From assembly GCF_016724845.1 (NCBI RefSeq), contig NZ_CP068082.1, positions 806,001 to 870,000 of the forward strand: a DNA stretch of 64,000 nt, in the 5' to 3' direction. The position numbers and the translations under genes are program-made. The notes under the pieces were generated by a model that was not told the origin of the DNA, ran no database searches, and saw nothing but the letters and a program-made list of their open reading frames with translations. Below are positions 34,936 through 44,805 of this stretch, piece after piece. How positions within the stretch are numbered: position 1 is the stretch's first letter; the number at the start of each line of letters is the position of its first letter. Origin of the DNA: Sphingobacterium spiritivorum. GTDB taxonomy: Bacteria; Bacteroidota; Bacteroidia; Sphingobacteriales; Sphingobacteriaceae.

Positions 34936-36144
34936 CTAACCCAAAGGATGTATACCTCTCTTGAGTACGTACTCACTGTATAGCAGATAGGCTCCCGTGA
35001 TAACCACTTCTTCTCCTTCTTCCAGCCCTGAGATAATGCTCACCTGATCCTGATTGGTAATTCCAGTGATCACAGATTTTGGTTCAAAACTATCCGCACC
35101 TGTTTTTATCCACACATGTTGCCCTTTGCCGTCATTTATTACAGCATCAACCGGTAAAACTATACCATCAGCACTTTTTGAGATATTGCTTAACAACACC
35201 TGTACCTGCAGCCCTGGTTGCCATTGCTGTTTAGCATTGACTATACTCCCCCTGATTTGCGTGAGCTGCGTACCACTTTGCAATGAAGGGTTTATAAAAT
35301 CAACCTTCATCCATTGCTCCTGATCTTCCCATCCGACTACGATTACCTTTAATCTTTGACCTTGCGTGATTTGCTTTGCCTCATTAGGATACAGATCAGC
35401 TTCTACCCACAATTGTCCGTAGTTTTCCAGACGCATTATCGGTCCTCCCTCTGCTACATATTGTCCCTGAGTAATACTTAGTTCAGCCACTGTTCCGCTT
35501 TGGGTTGCGAGTACTGTCACAAGCGGGCTCTTTTGCCCGGTTTTGGCAAGTTGTTGTATTTGTTGTTCTGTCTGACCATATAACACTAGTTTTTGCTTTG
35601 CCGATGCCAGCAATTGCTGTTCCAGTTTATCTCTGTCAAACTGCTGCTTCTGAGCCACAGCCATCAGGTATTCCTGTTGCAACGTGGCCAGTTCTTCAGA
35701 ATAAAGTACATATAAAGGTTGTCCTTTTTTTATTATAGCCCCGGTTTCTCGGATATACAACTGTTCAACCCTGCCGGCAATTTTTGCAGATATGTAATTA
35801 CTATGTTCCGGATTCAGTACCAATCTGCCGTTCAATATTTTTTGCGGCAATACAATGCCTTCATTGCCGACGCGTCTGGTCGCTATATTGGCAAGTAGCT
35901 GGCGTTGCTCATCTAACCTGACACTCTTATCAGCACTGTTTTTCTCAAAAGGCACCAGATCCATACCGCATATAGGACATGTACTCATTTCGTGCTTAAT
36001 TACCTGCGGATGCATAGGACACGTATACGTTTGTTTGGTTTCTCCGGTTGTTGACTCATCTTTCTTTTCCGGAGTACCAGTGCAACTCCAAAGTATGGTC
36101 ACTATACTAAGGAGTATCCCTATTTTTATTACTGAACTTTTCAT
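34936..36144 (-). CDS. cusB: CusB-type periplasmic adaptor with N-terminal metal-binding motif
   Basis: 402 residues, lipoprotein signal ending at WSC. Residues about 38-65 form a small heavy-metal-binding domain (YTCPMHPQVIKHEMSTCPICGMDL), then the barrel-sandwich/coiled-coil/membrane-proximal order of HlyD-like RND adaptors. It would link the split CusA-type pump with the TolC-type channel and bind Cu(I)/Ag(I). It is one of two non-identical adaptors in this operon, the other lying just upstream at 36206. Confidence 0.9.
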   Translation of the reverse strand: MKSSVIKIGILLSIVTILWSCTGTPEKKDESTTGETKQTYTCPMHPQVIKHEMSTCPICGMDLVPFEKNSADKSVRLDEQRQLLANIATRRVGNEGIVLPQKILNGRLVLNPEHSNYISAKIAGRVEQLYIRETGAIIKKGQPLYVLYSEELATLQQEYLMAVAQKQQFDRDKLEQQLLASAKQKLVLYGQTEQQIQQLAKTGQKSPLVTVLATQSGTVAELSITQGQYVAEGGPIMRLENYGQLWVEADLYPNEAKQITQGQRLKVIVVGWEDQEQWMKVDFINPSLQSGTQLTQIRGSIVNAKQQWQPGLQVQVLLSNISKSADGIVLPVDAVINDGKGQHVWIKTGADSFEPKSVITGITNQDQVSIISGLEEGEEVVITGAYLLYSEYVLKRGIHPLG

Positions 36145-36205
36145 TTTACAGTCCTTATTTTGTTAACTACATGAGATTATATCCAGCAACTCCCCCCGAT
36201 ACTTC

Positions 36206-37513
36206 TCAATTTTCATTCTCTGCTTTTATAAAGCTCTCGCTATCCACCAGATAAGCAGCATCTTTGGCAAATTCCCATGGAGAAATATCCTGATTGATCT
36301 GCACCATGCCATTTATTCTTAAGCCTGTTTTTACATTGACGGGTTTAAAAACATTATTTTCTTTTTTGAATACAATTCGTTGTGCGCCTGCGCTCAGTAT
36401 AGCAGATGCTGGCAGCCAGTAACTACCTTTGATATATACGGGTATTTTAGCCGTCAGAATTTCACCAGCCTTGAATCGTCCTTTCGTCAGATAGACTCTA
36501 GCCAGAGTAAAATTCTCTCCGGATTTTATCATGGGCTGTATAAGTCCTATAGTGGAAGTTTGAAAAGTCCCTTCCCTGTCAGTGGTTTTATAAAAACCTA
36601 GCTTGGTTCCCTTATTTACATAAGCAGCCAATGCAGGCTTTAAAGCAAATTCTGCCAACAACTGGTCAGACTTATAGATTGTGAACAAACTCTGTCCCGC
36701 GCTTACATATTGCCCCTCTCTTAACATGACGGATGCGTTTTGCATGGTAGTTGCCGGAGCTGCAGTGGAAGCAGTTTCATTACTTCCATTCATACCCGCC
36801 ATCCCATCTCCACCTCCGCCAGAAGCCACCGGAGGAGCAGGAGTTGAAATAGCGTTTGCTACGGATTTTTCTAATATAAAACCATCGGAAGGACTATAAA
36901 CGGGAATACGGTAATTAACTTTTTTGATTTGCAACACCTTTTGGATGTCCTCAGCAGTCATACCAAGCAACATCAAACGTTGTCGGGCCTGGGAAAGCAG
37001 AGGCTCTTCACCACTTTGAGCCAGATAGAGTAGTTCCTGCTGTGCTGCTGCCAGATCCGGTGCATAAATCTCGAAAAGCAACTGCCCTTTACGAACGGGT
37101 TGGTAGTTGTATTTTACATTAATCTTTTCCAGACGACCTCCTACCCTGCTTGCCACTCCGGTCTCAGCTCTGTTATCATAATTTACAATACCCTGTACTT
37201 CAGCCAGCATAATTTCGGATTGATAACTCGCTTTGACAACAGCCATATTACCGACCACTTGCTTGTTGGAAGGCTGTAACAGAGTACTCAGGCTACTGTC
37301 AATCGTGATTTTTCCAACATCATGATGTTCTTTCTTAGATCCCTGTTTGCAGGAAACAAAGACAGTAGTCAACAATAATATTATCAGCGCCGGAAAAGTA
37401 AAAGCAACCTGGAACTTCCTTAATTTCGTTTCCGTTTTGTCTCCTCCACACGTTGCAGAGGTCTTCCCGGTAGTTCTGTCTTGTAGCAGCTTAACGATAT
37501 AATTCCTTTTCAT
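36206..37513 (-). CDS. Second CusB-type RND adaptor
   Basis: About 435 residues from the ATG at 37513 (a TTG at 37522 would add three residues). It overlaps the TolC-type gene by 23 bases. The hydrophobic segment ALIILLLTTVFVSC suggests a lipoprotein, although it is preceded by a long n-region. The adaptor fold is clear (GVASRVGGRLEKINVKYNYQPVRKGQLL). A Gly/Met/Ser/Ala-rich stretch (GGGGDGMAGMNGSN) interrupts the coiled-coil hairpin and may bind Cu/Ag or serve as a flexible insert. It has no CPMHP domain. Confidence 0.88.
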   Translation of the reverse strand: MKRNYIVKLLQDRTTGKTSATCGGDKTETKLRKFQVAFTFPALIILLLTTVFVSCKQGSKKEHHDVGKITIDSSLSTLLQPSNKQVVGNMAVVKASYQSEIMLAEVQGIVNYDNRAETGVASRVGGRLEKINVKYNYQPVRKGQLLFEIYAPDLAAAQQELLYLAQSGEEPLLSQARQRLMLLGMTAEDIQKVLQIKKVNYRIPVYSPSDGFILEKSVANAISTPAPPVASGGGGDGMAGMNGSNETASTAAPATTMQNASVMLREGQYVSAGQSLFTIYKSDQLLAEFALKPALAAYVNKGTKLGFYKTTDREGTFQTSTIGLIQPMIKSGENFTLARVYLTKGRFKAGEILTAKIPVYIKGSYWLPASAILSAGAQRIVFKKENNVFKPVNVKTGLRINGMVQINQDISPWEFAKDAAYLVDSESFIKAENEN

Positions 37514-38951
37514 AATCTGCAATCATTAAGTATAGTTTCAGTTTTTCATCCAGCACATTGCTCTGCATCATATTATATGCTTCCCAGGCTGTAATCACTT
37601 CGGGCAACTGCATTTTATTTTCACGATAACTCAGCACACTTACTTCCAATGTTTTTTCCAGTGTCGGTATAATCTTTTTCTCCATCGCCAGAATCTGCTG
37701 TTCCATAGTTTTGATCTGATATTGCATACCGTAAAGCATGCCCTGTGTTTCCTGCAACATTGCCGCTTTTTCCATCTGCATAGCTTCCACTTCGTATTGC
37801 ATACCTTTTATTTCTGATTTGTACATTTTAGACGACCAGGGTGCGATAGGAATACTCACCATCCCCATTACACTATAAGCCTTGGGCATACCACTTCCAA
37901 AAGGTGACATATGATCAAATCTAAACCGAAATTCGGGGCTACTCTGTTTTTTCATCGCATAGATATTTAAATGCATAGACTGGATATTGTAATCCATTTT
38001 TGCAATATCTTTTCTTGCTGCAGCCAGACTTGCCGTATCCAGTGATCCTGCAACTGTAAACTGAGGTACGAACGTAGTATCAATTGTAAAGGCAGTATTG
38101 CCTGATCGGTTCATCATACCATTGAGAGCGGCCATAGCCCGGCCGATTTCGCCTTCCTGCATCCGTTTCATATTTTCCGTTTCTTCAAGTTTGGCCGAAG
38201 TCTGGTAAACAGCTCCAAGTCTGGATTGATTAAAAGGGTATCTTACCTCTTCCAATTTACGCATGGTCTGCATGATCTGCGTACTTTTGTCCAATACAGA
38301 AAGTTTCATTTTAGCCACCAGCCAGGTGTAATAGAGCTTCTTCGCAGTTGTTCGCAGATCGTTCAGTGTAATATCGCGGGTTGCCCGTTCGACGTTAGCT
38401 TGTGAACGGATATATTTTCTATCTGCATTCAACTTTGCAAAATTTGGTATATCCTGTTCCAGTTGCAGCATCAGAGAACCTCTGTCACGCCCATCCATTA
38501 TCATCTGTCCCGGATAGGGTGTCATAAACGTACCAACTCCAACCATTGGAGCCATCCAGGCAGTAGCTGCTTCTGCATTTTGCAGATAACTTTCTGCTTT
38601 TAACCCATATGTTTTCAGTAACAGATTGTGCTGATCTATCTGTTGTAAAATAGTCTCAAGAGACAACACTTGTCTCTCCTGAGCATCAGCTACGGAGAAG
38701 CACATAAACAACAGAATAAACAGGTTTGTCGCAATCCTCAAAACAGCATTCAGGGGAACAAAAAAAAGTATTTTTAAATAAACAGATAAGTAATCTGTAG
38801 TAAAGGCTGTAAGACCTTTCAAAACTGAAAACTCAGTTATTACATCCGATTTTATCATCCTGACGCAATCTGAATCACAACCATTATTCTTTTTTATTGA
38901 CCGGAAAGTAGCATCCGGAGAATAAAATCCGGGAGTTTTAATGCTGTACAT
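37491..38951 (-). CDS. cusC: TolC/CusC-type outer-membrane efflux protein
   Basis: 486 residues as the longest form. The true start is uncertain: the signal-like segment LRIATNLFILLFMCFSVADAQ begins about residue 70, so the first 65 or so residues may be untranslated; a TTG just before LRIATN is possible. The body has the two helical repeats of TolC-type channels (LETILQQIDQHNLLLKTYGLKAESYLQNAE at the start). It overlaps the upstream pump gene by 14 bases and the downstream adaptor by 23, showing a tightly packed operon. Confidence 0.85.
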   Translation of the reverse strand: MYSIKTPGFYSPDATFRSIKKNNGCDSDCVRMIKSDVITEFSVLKGLTAFTTDYLSVYLKILFFVPLNAVLRIATNLFILLFMCFSVADAQERQVLSLETILQQIDQHNLLLKTYGLKAESYLQNAEAATAWMAPMVGVGTFMTPYPGQMIMDGRDRGSLMLQLEQDIPNFAKLNADRKYIRSQANVERATRDITLNDLRTTAKKLYYTWLVAKMKLSVLDKSTQIMQTMRKLEEVRYPFNQSRLGAVYQTSAKLEETENMKRMQEGEIGRAMAALNGMMNRSGNTAFTIDTTFVPQFTVAGSLDTASLAAARKDIAKMDYNIQSMHLNIYAMKKQSSPEFRFRFDHMSPFGSGMPKAYSVMGMVSIPIAPWSSKMYKSEIKGMQYEVEAMQMEKAAMLQETQGMLYGMQYQIKTMEQQILAMEKKIIPTLEKTLEVSVLSYRENKMQLPEVITAWEAYNMMQSNVLDEKLKLYLMIADYEKELYR

Positions 38952-40875
38952 TGTGCACCTCCAATTTTCCGTATTTTCTTAATTCGTATTCTTTTGACAT
39001 TAGAAAGATAAGCGGTGTGACCAGTAAGATATGTGTTGACGATGTCAGTACCCCTCCTATCATTGGCAAAACAATAGGCTGCATAACATCCACTCCCACG
39101 CCGGTTGCCCATAATACAGGAATCAAACCAAATAAAGACACACAGACAGTCATTAACTTTGGCCTAAGACGCTTGGCAGCCCCATGAATAACATATTCTC
39201 TTAATTCTTCTTTACTGATCGTTTCGCTTGAATTACCTCTAAGTTTGACAAGCTGCTGCATAGCATCATTAAGGTAGATGACCATTACGATACCAGTCTC
39301 TACGGCTATACCAAACAAAGCAATAAAACCAACAGCAACACCTACAGAGAGATTGACACCCCAAAAATAAATCATATAAGCTCCTCCGATCAGGGCAAAG
39401 GGAACGGTGATAAGGCTTAGAAAAGCTTCTCTTACAGAATGAAAGGCAAAATATAAAGAGAAGAAAATAATGACCAGAACTACCGGTGCAATCCACATCA
39501 AAGTTTGCTGACCTCTGATCAGATTTTCGTACTGTCCGCTCCACTCCAAAAAGTATCCTTCCGGCAATATTCCATCCTGCTTATTCAGTTGTTCCATGGC
39601 ATCCTTCACCGTACTTCCAAGATCTCTGTCCCTCACATTAAACATTACTGCTCCACGCAAAATGGCGTTATCCGAACTGATCATCGGCGGACCATCCTCA
39701 AACTTTACATTGGCTACCGCCGATAAGGGAATTTCACCAAAACTCTGTGACTGCAACGGGATACGTTCTATCTGTGCCAGACTGTTACGATAGTCCTGTG
39801 CCAGACGTACACTGATGGAAAATCGTTGCCGGCCTTCTATGGTATTGCCTATGCTGGCTCCACCTAAAGCCGTTTCCACCACCTGATTTACATCATCTAC
39901 ATTGAGCCCGTAACGTGACAAATCCTCTCTTCGGATATCGATAGACAAATATTTACCTCCGGTAATGGGTTCGACAAACAAATCACTCACACCTGGAGTT
40001 CCTTCCAAAGCCGCTTTTACTTTTTCTGAAACTGCTGCAATCGTGTCCAGATCTTGTCCAAACACCTTTATCCCTACGTCAGTACGAATTCCTGTAGCCA
40101 ACATATTGATGCGATTAATAATAGGTTGCGTCCATCCGTTTACCACTCCGGGTATCTGCAATTTGGCATCCAGTTCGGTCACAATATCTTTCTTAGTAAT
40201 GCCTTCTCTCCACTGATTTTTAGGCTTCAGTGTAATAATAGTTTCTATCATGCTGATAGGCGAATTGTCTGTAGCTGTATTGGCACGGCCGGCTTTCCCC
40301 AATACTTTATCCACTTCAGGAACCGTTTTGATAATCTTATCCTGTACCTGTAAGATCCTTTTTATTTCAGCATTTGATACATCCGGCAAAGTGACTGGCA
40401 TAAATAAAATACTCTGTTCATCCAGTGGCGGTATAAATTCAGTACCAAGTTTTTTCAGTAACGGAATCGTGATCAGTAAGGCGATCACATTAATCGCAAT
40501 AGTCGTTTTCCGCCACTTTAACACCAGCCTGATTATAGGTTCATAGACCTTCTCCAAAAATCTGTTTACCGGATTGGCACTGTCCGGCTTAAACTTTCCT
40601 TTCATGAAGAAAGATATAAGTACAGGTGCAAGTGTAATCACCAAAAGAGCGTCAACGATCATGATAAACGTTTTCGTATAAGCCAGAGGGTGAAACAATT
40701 TACCTTCTTGTCCGGTCAGCATAAATACCGGCAAAAATGAGGTAATAATAATTACTGTAGCGAAAAATACACCTCTGGATACCTGCTTGCTTGACTTGGT
40801 AATAATGGCCAGTCGCTCTTCTTCGCTAATCCAACCAGGTGTTTTGCGAAACTTATTTTTAAACCAATTTTTCAT
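38938..40875 (-). CDS. cusA: CusA-type RND pump, C-terminal part (TM5-TM12)
   Basis: 645 residues. It opens with the cytosolic linker (PGWISEEERLAIITKSSKQVSRG) and continues through TM5-6, the second periplasmic porter domain and TM7-12 of a heavy-metal RND exporter. It starts in a different frame, 110 bases after the stop of the N-terminal part at 40986, with an in-frame TAA four codons before the ATG. No strong ribosome-binding site is seen. Either two polypeptides assemble or the pump is inactivated. Confidence 0.85.
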   Translation of the reverse strand: MKNWFKNKFRKTPGWISEEERLAIITKSSKQVSRGVFFATVIIITSFLPVFMLTGQEGKLFHPLAYTKTFIMIVDALLVITLAPVLISFFMKGKFKPDSANPVNRFLEKVYEPIIRLVLKWRKTTIAINVIALLITIPLLKKLGTEFIPPLDEQSILFMPVTLPDVSNAEIKRILQVQDKIIKTVPEVDKVLGKAGRANTATDNSPISMIETIITLKPKNQWREGITKKDIVTELDAKLQIPGVVNGWTQPIINRINMLATGIRTDVGIKVFGQDLDTIAAVSEKVKAALEGTPGVSDLFVEPITGGKYLSIDIRREDLSRYGLNVDDVNQVVETALGGASIGNTIEGRQRFSISVRLAQDYRNSLAQIERIPLQSQSFGEIPLSAVANVKFEDGPPMISSDNAILRGAVMFNVRDRDLGSTVKDAMEQLNKQDGILPEGYFLEWSGQYENLIRGQQTLMWIAPVVLVIIFFSLYFAFHSVREAFLSLITVPFALIGGAYMIYFWGVNLSVGVAVGFIALFGIAVETGIVMVIYLNDAMQQLVKLRGNSSETISKEELREYVIHGAAKRLRPKLMTVCVSLFGLIPVLWATGVGVDVMQPIVLPMIGGVLTSSTHILLVTPLIFLMSKEYELRKYGKLEVHNVQH

Positions 40876-40985
40876 GGCATCATCTTAATTTTGATTTTTA
40901 TTCAAATACTTCCCGGGACTGGGATTCAACTCCCTCATCTCGTATAAACTAACGTTGTGTATTAACTTCATACTTACCAGGTCTG

Positions 40986-42293
40986 TCAACTGTCAGAACT
41001 ATTTACTTTAGAGCCGTTAGCCCCGATAACCTCAGCATATCGCTCCGCCAGGTGTTTGTATGCATTTTCGCTCATTATAATACCGTTATCCACTATTACC
41101 CCGATCGCGAGCGCGATACCCGTTAATGACATGATATTGGATGATATCCCAAAAGCATTTAAAAGAATAAAACTAGCTGCAATGGTTATAGGTATCTGCA
41201 GAACAATACTGACTGCACTACGCCAGTGAAAAAGAAAAATGATCACAATTAACGATACGACAATCATTTCTTCAATGAGTGTGTGTGTGATCGAATCTAC
41301 TGATTCTTTTATAAGCTCTCCCCGGTCGTAGACAATGTCGAATTTCATTCCCTTTGGCAAGCCTCTGGCTACCTCTGTCATCTTGGCTTTTACGTTATCT
41401 ATTACCTCAGCAGCATTTTCGCCATAACGCATCACGACTATCCCTCCTACACGTTCGCCAGCACCATCCTGATCAAATATCCCCAGTCTTGTTTCTCCTG
41501 TCATCTGGACAACAGCAATATCAGATATCCGGATTGGTGTGCCATTTTGGCTTTTGAGTTGAATATTCGCGATTTCATCTATAGATTTCAGATAACCCGA
41601 AGTCTTGATGATGTAACCGATATCACTCATCTCGAATTTACGCCCGCCAGCTTCGTTGTTGTTACTGCGGACAGCGGCAATAACCTGCGGAACGGTGAGT
41701 TTATAATACAATAGCTTGTTGGGATCGATAGCGATCTGATACTGCTTTTGAAAACCTCCAAAAGAAGCAATTTCACTCACTCCCGGTACATTTTGCAAAG
41801 CAAACTTCACGTACCAATCCTGTATGGCACGCTGCTCACCCAGATCCGTATCGGGAGCATCCAGCGTATACCATAACACATGGCCGACCCCCGTACCATC
41901 CGGCCCCAGTTGAGGAGTTGCTCCCTGAGGTAATGTACTGGAGATCGTACTGATACGCTCCATAACCCGTTCCCTGGCCCAGTAAACATCCACATCATCT
42001 TCAAAAATGACATAGATAAAGCTCATGCCAAACATAGACGAACCTCGCACATATTTGATCTTAGGAATTCCTTGTAAATTCGTAACCAGGGGATAAGTCA
42101 CCTGATCTTCTATCAGTTGCGGAGACCGGCCCATCCACTCTGTAAATACGATTACCTGATTTTCGGACAAGTCGGGGATCGCGTCTATCGGATTTTTCTT
42201 AACCGCAAATACACCCCAGACAAATATCCCAATAGCCAGCACCAACACGATAAATCTGTTGCGCATGGACCATTCTATAATTTGATGTACCAT
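40986..42293 (-). CDS. cusA: CusA-type RND pump, N-terminal part (TM1-TM4)
   Basis: 435 residues: TM1 (NRFIVLVLAIGIFVWG), first porter domain, TM2-TM4 with the proton-relay-type Asp in GVIVDNGIIMSENAYKHLAERY, then a short tail VIGANGSKVNSSDS and TGA. A complete CusA has about 1000-1050 residues; here the break falls in the cytosolic loop between TM4 and TM5. The rest is encoded at 38938-40875 out of frame. Both parts keep all the conserved blocks, so decay is either very recent or the split is functional. Confidence 0.85.
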   Translation of the reverse strand: MVHQIIEWSMRNRFIVLVLAIGIFVWGVFAVKKNPIDAIPDLSENQVIVFTEWMGRSPQLIEDQVTYPLVTNLQGIPKIKYVRGSSMFGMSFIYVIFEDDVDVYWARERVMERISTISSTLPQGATPQLGPDGTGVGHVLWYTLDAPDTDLGEQRAIQDWYVKFALQNVPGVSEIASFGGFQKQYQIAIDPNKLLYYKLTVPQVIAAVRSNNNEAGGRKFEMSDIGYIIKTSGYLKSIDEIANIQLKSQNGTPIRISDIAVVQMTGETRLGIFDQDGAGERVGGIVVMRYGENAAEVIDNVKAKMTEVARGLPKGMKFDIVYDRGELIKESVDSITHTLIEEMIVVSLIVIIFLFHWRSAVSIVLQIPITIAASFILLNAFGISSNIMSLTGIALAIGVIVDNGIIMSENAYKHLAERYAEVIGANGSKVNSSDS

Positions 42294-42429
42294 TTAAATT
42301 ATCCTTTTCCTTAATTTGGTTCCATATCCTGTTATATATTCATCCCGGATTATCACGAAGAAGAGCTAAGGAGGAACAGGCTTGGCCAGTTACCTCCCAG
42401 CTTCTCTCATTTTGAACGGCATGAAAATA

Positions 42430-42780
42430 TTAGTGCGCCTTTGAAGGTTTACCTGTACGATCGTACTGGCAGCAACCCGGCAACTTGTCATAAATCTCGT
42501 TTTTGGCTTTTACCTGCGGGGTATCATGACCTGCGCTAGCTATCTTTTGTTGGATAGTCTGACTGTTGATTTTATTACTGTTGTAAGTGACGGTCAGCAT
42601 TTTACTGTTTTTATCCCAGTCAGCATTGGTAATAGCCTCATCTTTTAAGGAAGCTTCTATGCGTTTTTTACACATACCGCAATTCCCCAACACTTTGATT
42701 TTTTCAGTTTTGCTTTGTGCCAGAGCCGCAGTACCAAACATGGTCAAGGCCACTATGGCAATCATTTTTAATGATTTCAT
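42430..42780 (-). CDS. Secreted HMA-domain copper-binding protein
   Basis: 116 residues with signal peptide MKSLKMIAIVALTMFGTAALA and one HMA domain with intact metal loop GNCGMC (Cys34, Cys37). A C-terminal CC pair (LPGCCQYDRTG) follows. It resembles periplasmic mercury/copper carriers such as MerP. Lying 136 bases upstream of the RND pump gene in the same direction, it would hand Cu/Ag to the efflux system. Unlike the two copies in the 3-7 kb block, it keeps the CxxC. Confidence 0.85.
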   Translation of the reverse strand: MKSLKMIAIVALTMFGTAALAQSKTEKIKVLGNCGMCKKRIEASLKDEAITNADWDKNSKMLTVTYNSNKINSQTIQQKIASAGHDTPQVKAKNEIYDKLPGCCQYDRTGKPSKAH

Positions 42781-43009
42781 AAAGATTTGATTTTGTTGTT
42801 GTCCTCAAAACTTATGCAAGCGCTAAGAGACAACGGATTAATAAAAAAAAGACATGTAAATTTGAAACGGAATGAACCGTAAGGAAAAGGATTGTTTTTA
42901 TTGAGCAGCCAGATTCAACTATCTGAAGGAAAAAACAGACTATTATAAAGCCTTTTATTCTTTTTCAAGAGATAATTGTAAAAGATACCTTAAAAAACTT
43001 AAAAGGAAA

Positions 43010-43411
43010 CTATATCCTGAAGGTACAATTTTTTAGGAATATTGGAGGGTACTCTCCCAAAGGAGGTGCTTTGCTCATTACATGTGATAAAAGCAGCACA
43101 CGCACAGGAGTAAACAGCGAAGTTTCCAGTGGCTTGAATTGTGGTATAATAAAGACTACCTGTTCAAATTTATAATTTTGGTTATTTATTTTATAAGCCT
43201 TATCCAGATTTGCCTTGTAATCTACATCCTTACAACAGTCGTTTTCCAGAGGTTGTTTTTTCTCCATTCCACAGAAACCGCAATCGTCGGTTTTGTCTTT
43301 AACGAAAGTCCAGTCTACCAACTGCCCCATACAATAATGAAGATGTACTCCTGCCCCACTGGCACTTGCCAGATAGAAAACAGTCATAAGAATCAATATT
43401 AACCTCTTCAT
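43010..43411 (-). CDS. HYC_CC_PP-family secreted protein
   Basis: 133 residues from the second ATG (43411); the first at 43414 adds one Met. It has a signal peptide and the three hallmarks that give the family its name: HYCMGQ, CC (DCCKD) and PP (KAPPLGEYPP). A central CGFCGM adds further thiols. Such proteins appear with copper-responsive genes in Bacteroidota; a role in periplasmic metal binding is inferred. It is the most upstream gene of the cus-like cluster. Confidence 0.8.
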   Translation of the reverse strand: MKRLILILMTVFYLASASGAGVHLHYCMGQLVDWTFVKDKTDDCGFCGMEKKQPLENDCCKDVDYKANLDKAYKINNQNYKFEQVVFIIPQFKPLETSLFTPVRVLLLSHVMSKAPPLGEYPPIFLKNCTFRI

Positions 43412-44070
43412 CATAAAGCAAATATTATTATAAAAATCAAAATATGCTTTATATAATTTTCGTAAAATTTTATATAATTAACAGAGTTGCGCTATATTTT
43501 ATTGAATCATCCTAGTTAAAGACATGGTAATTACAATATATACAAAGGTTTGATTTTGCAGGGGGAGAACATTCCAGAAACTTTTGTAATATATTTGCTA
43601 ATACCGACTTCGAGCCTACAAAGCCTTGGATCATTATGAAGCATTAATATGTTCTTTCTTCGACTGTCGTTTGCTGAAAGGCGTAAATTCCTTGTTCCCT
43701 TCGTCGATCTTCATGACTATTTTCATTAGATATCCAAATGTTTAGTTTATCTGATCGATGACATTACCACGGTAACCGATGTTCATAAATAGCCTTGCAG
43801 TTGTTAATGTTACCAACTGTCGCTATTATTACTATCAAAAAAAATTAATGAAACATCCGCTTGCTAATGAAAGTTTTTTCAACTTTTCAACATTTATTAT
43901 TTTTCTCATTCAGTTTTAAACATGATCTCAAAACTGCAAACAAAATATATTACAGTTTCATTATAAGCGACTTAAATAACATCACTAATCCACATTTTAT
44001 TTTTATCGGACAGGAGTAAAAGATGGATCATTAAAATGATGTCATAAGACTATCTATTCAAAAGAAATTA
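43412..44070. other. Gene-poor stretch between the copper and peptide operons
   Basis: About 660 AT-rich bases without a full gene. It must hold the copper-operon promoter and the end of the peptide operon, but no clear -7/-33 pair or rho-independent terminator was recognised. It contains two short minus-strand fragments (43634-43822) that look like eroded transposase. Confidence 0.5.
43634..43822 (-). pseudogene. Possible eroded DDE-transposase fragments
   Basis: Two short minus-strand frames read ARLFMNIGYRGNVIDQIN (43742-43822) and KIDEGNKEFTPFSKRQSKKE (43634-43726). GYRG followed by a basic segment recalls the last third of IS5/IS1182-type transposases of Bacteroidota. Stops and frame changes interrupt it, and no inverted repeats were found. 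This is a weak resemblance read by eye. Confidence 0.28.
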
Positions 44071-44778
44071 TCAGGTTAAACCGTTTTCCTTTTTCAACTT
44101 CTCATACAAACAGTCCGGATGAAATGTAGCATCTTTATCTAATCCTTTCTGACGCCACATTTCGTGCCAAAGGTGTATAGAATAACTTTCTTCACTAATT
44201 GAGATAAGAGGGGGCTGAATGAGCTTATCTGTATCCTGCCAATTTACAGGGCAAAAATAGTCCTTGCTTTTTATAAAAGCAGAAGAATCATATTGTTTCA
44301 GGACATTTGTGAATAAAAATGGTCCAAAATTTAGCCACATCACGTTGTCTAAACCTTTAGTATCAATGTAATGTATACAGTCCTTCAAAAATTCAGCTTT
44401 TTTAGGCGCTTTTATAAACCCATTATTTACTATATCATCAGACTCTAATGAGAAACAATATTCTTCTTCAAAATCAAAATATTTCAGACAGACACTGTCC
44501 ATATCTACCCACCAACCGCCTTTTTTATATAACAACATATATCTGAACCAATCTGAAAAAGAACTCCACCCACCACTGCTGTCTCTAAACAGCTTATTTT
44601 TTGGAATAATGTCATTGGCATTCATTAATATTACTCCTTTAGGAAGATTGCTAAACGTATTATAGGAATACAGGTGAAATACATGACCTTTAGATAAGTA
44701 TGAAGTCATACAAAGACACTCCATTTTTGAAAGATATTCGCCGATCCAAAGCCCTTGAATAATTTTATTTGAGTCCAT
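44071..44778 (-). CDS. DxD glycosyltransferase (GT32-like)
   Basis: 235 residues. The block SFSDWFRYMLLYKKGGWWVDMDSVCL carries a DxD motif (Asp92, Asp94) in the context typical of GT32/TcdA-TcdB-type sugar transferases, with IIQGLWIG at the start. It would transfer a sugar from a nucleotide sugar in the cytosol. It is the last gene of the GG-leader peptide operon, 27 bases after the adaptor gene. With two other glycosyltransferases in the operon, modification of the peptide is a fair hypothesis; a surface glycan role cannot be excluded. Confidence 0.8.
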   Translation of the reverse strand: MDSNKIIQGLWIGEYLSKMECLCMTSYLSKGHVFHLYSYNTFSNLPKGVILMNANDIIPKNKLFRDSSGGWSSFSDWFRYMLLYKKGGWWVDMDSVCLKYFDFEEEYCFSLESDDIVNNGFIKAPKKAEFLKDCIHYIDTKGLDNVMWLNFGPFLFTNVLKQYDSSAFIKSKDYFCPVNWQDTDKLIQPPLISISEESYSIHLWHEMWRQKGLDKDATFHPDCLYEKLKKENGLT

Positions 44779-44805
44779 ATATGTGTAAATAATAAAAATT
44801 GAATA

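Noticed and set aside
40876-40985. Small gene in the spacer between the CusA parts
   Set aside because: A short frame runs through it, but it has no recognisable product and is bounded by stops; a spacer is simpler.
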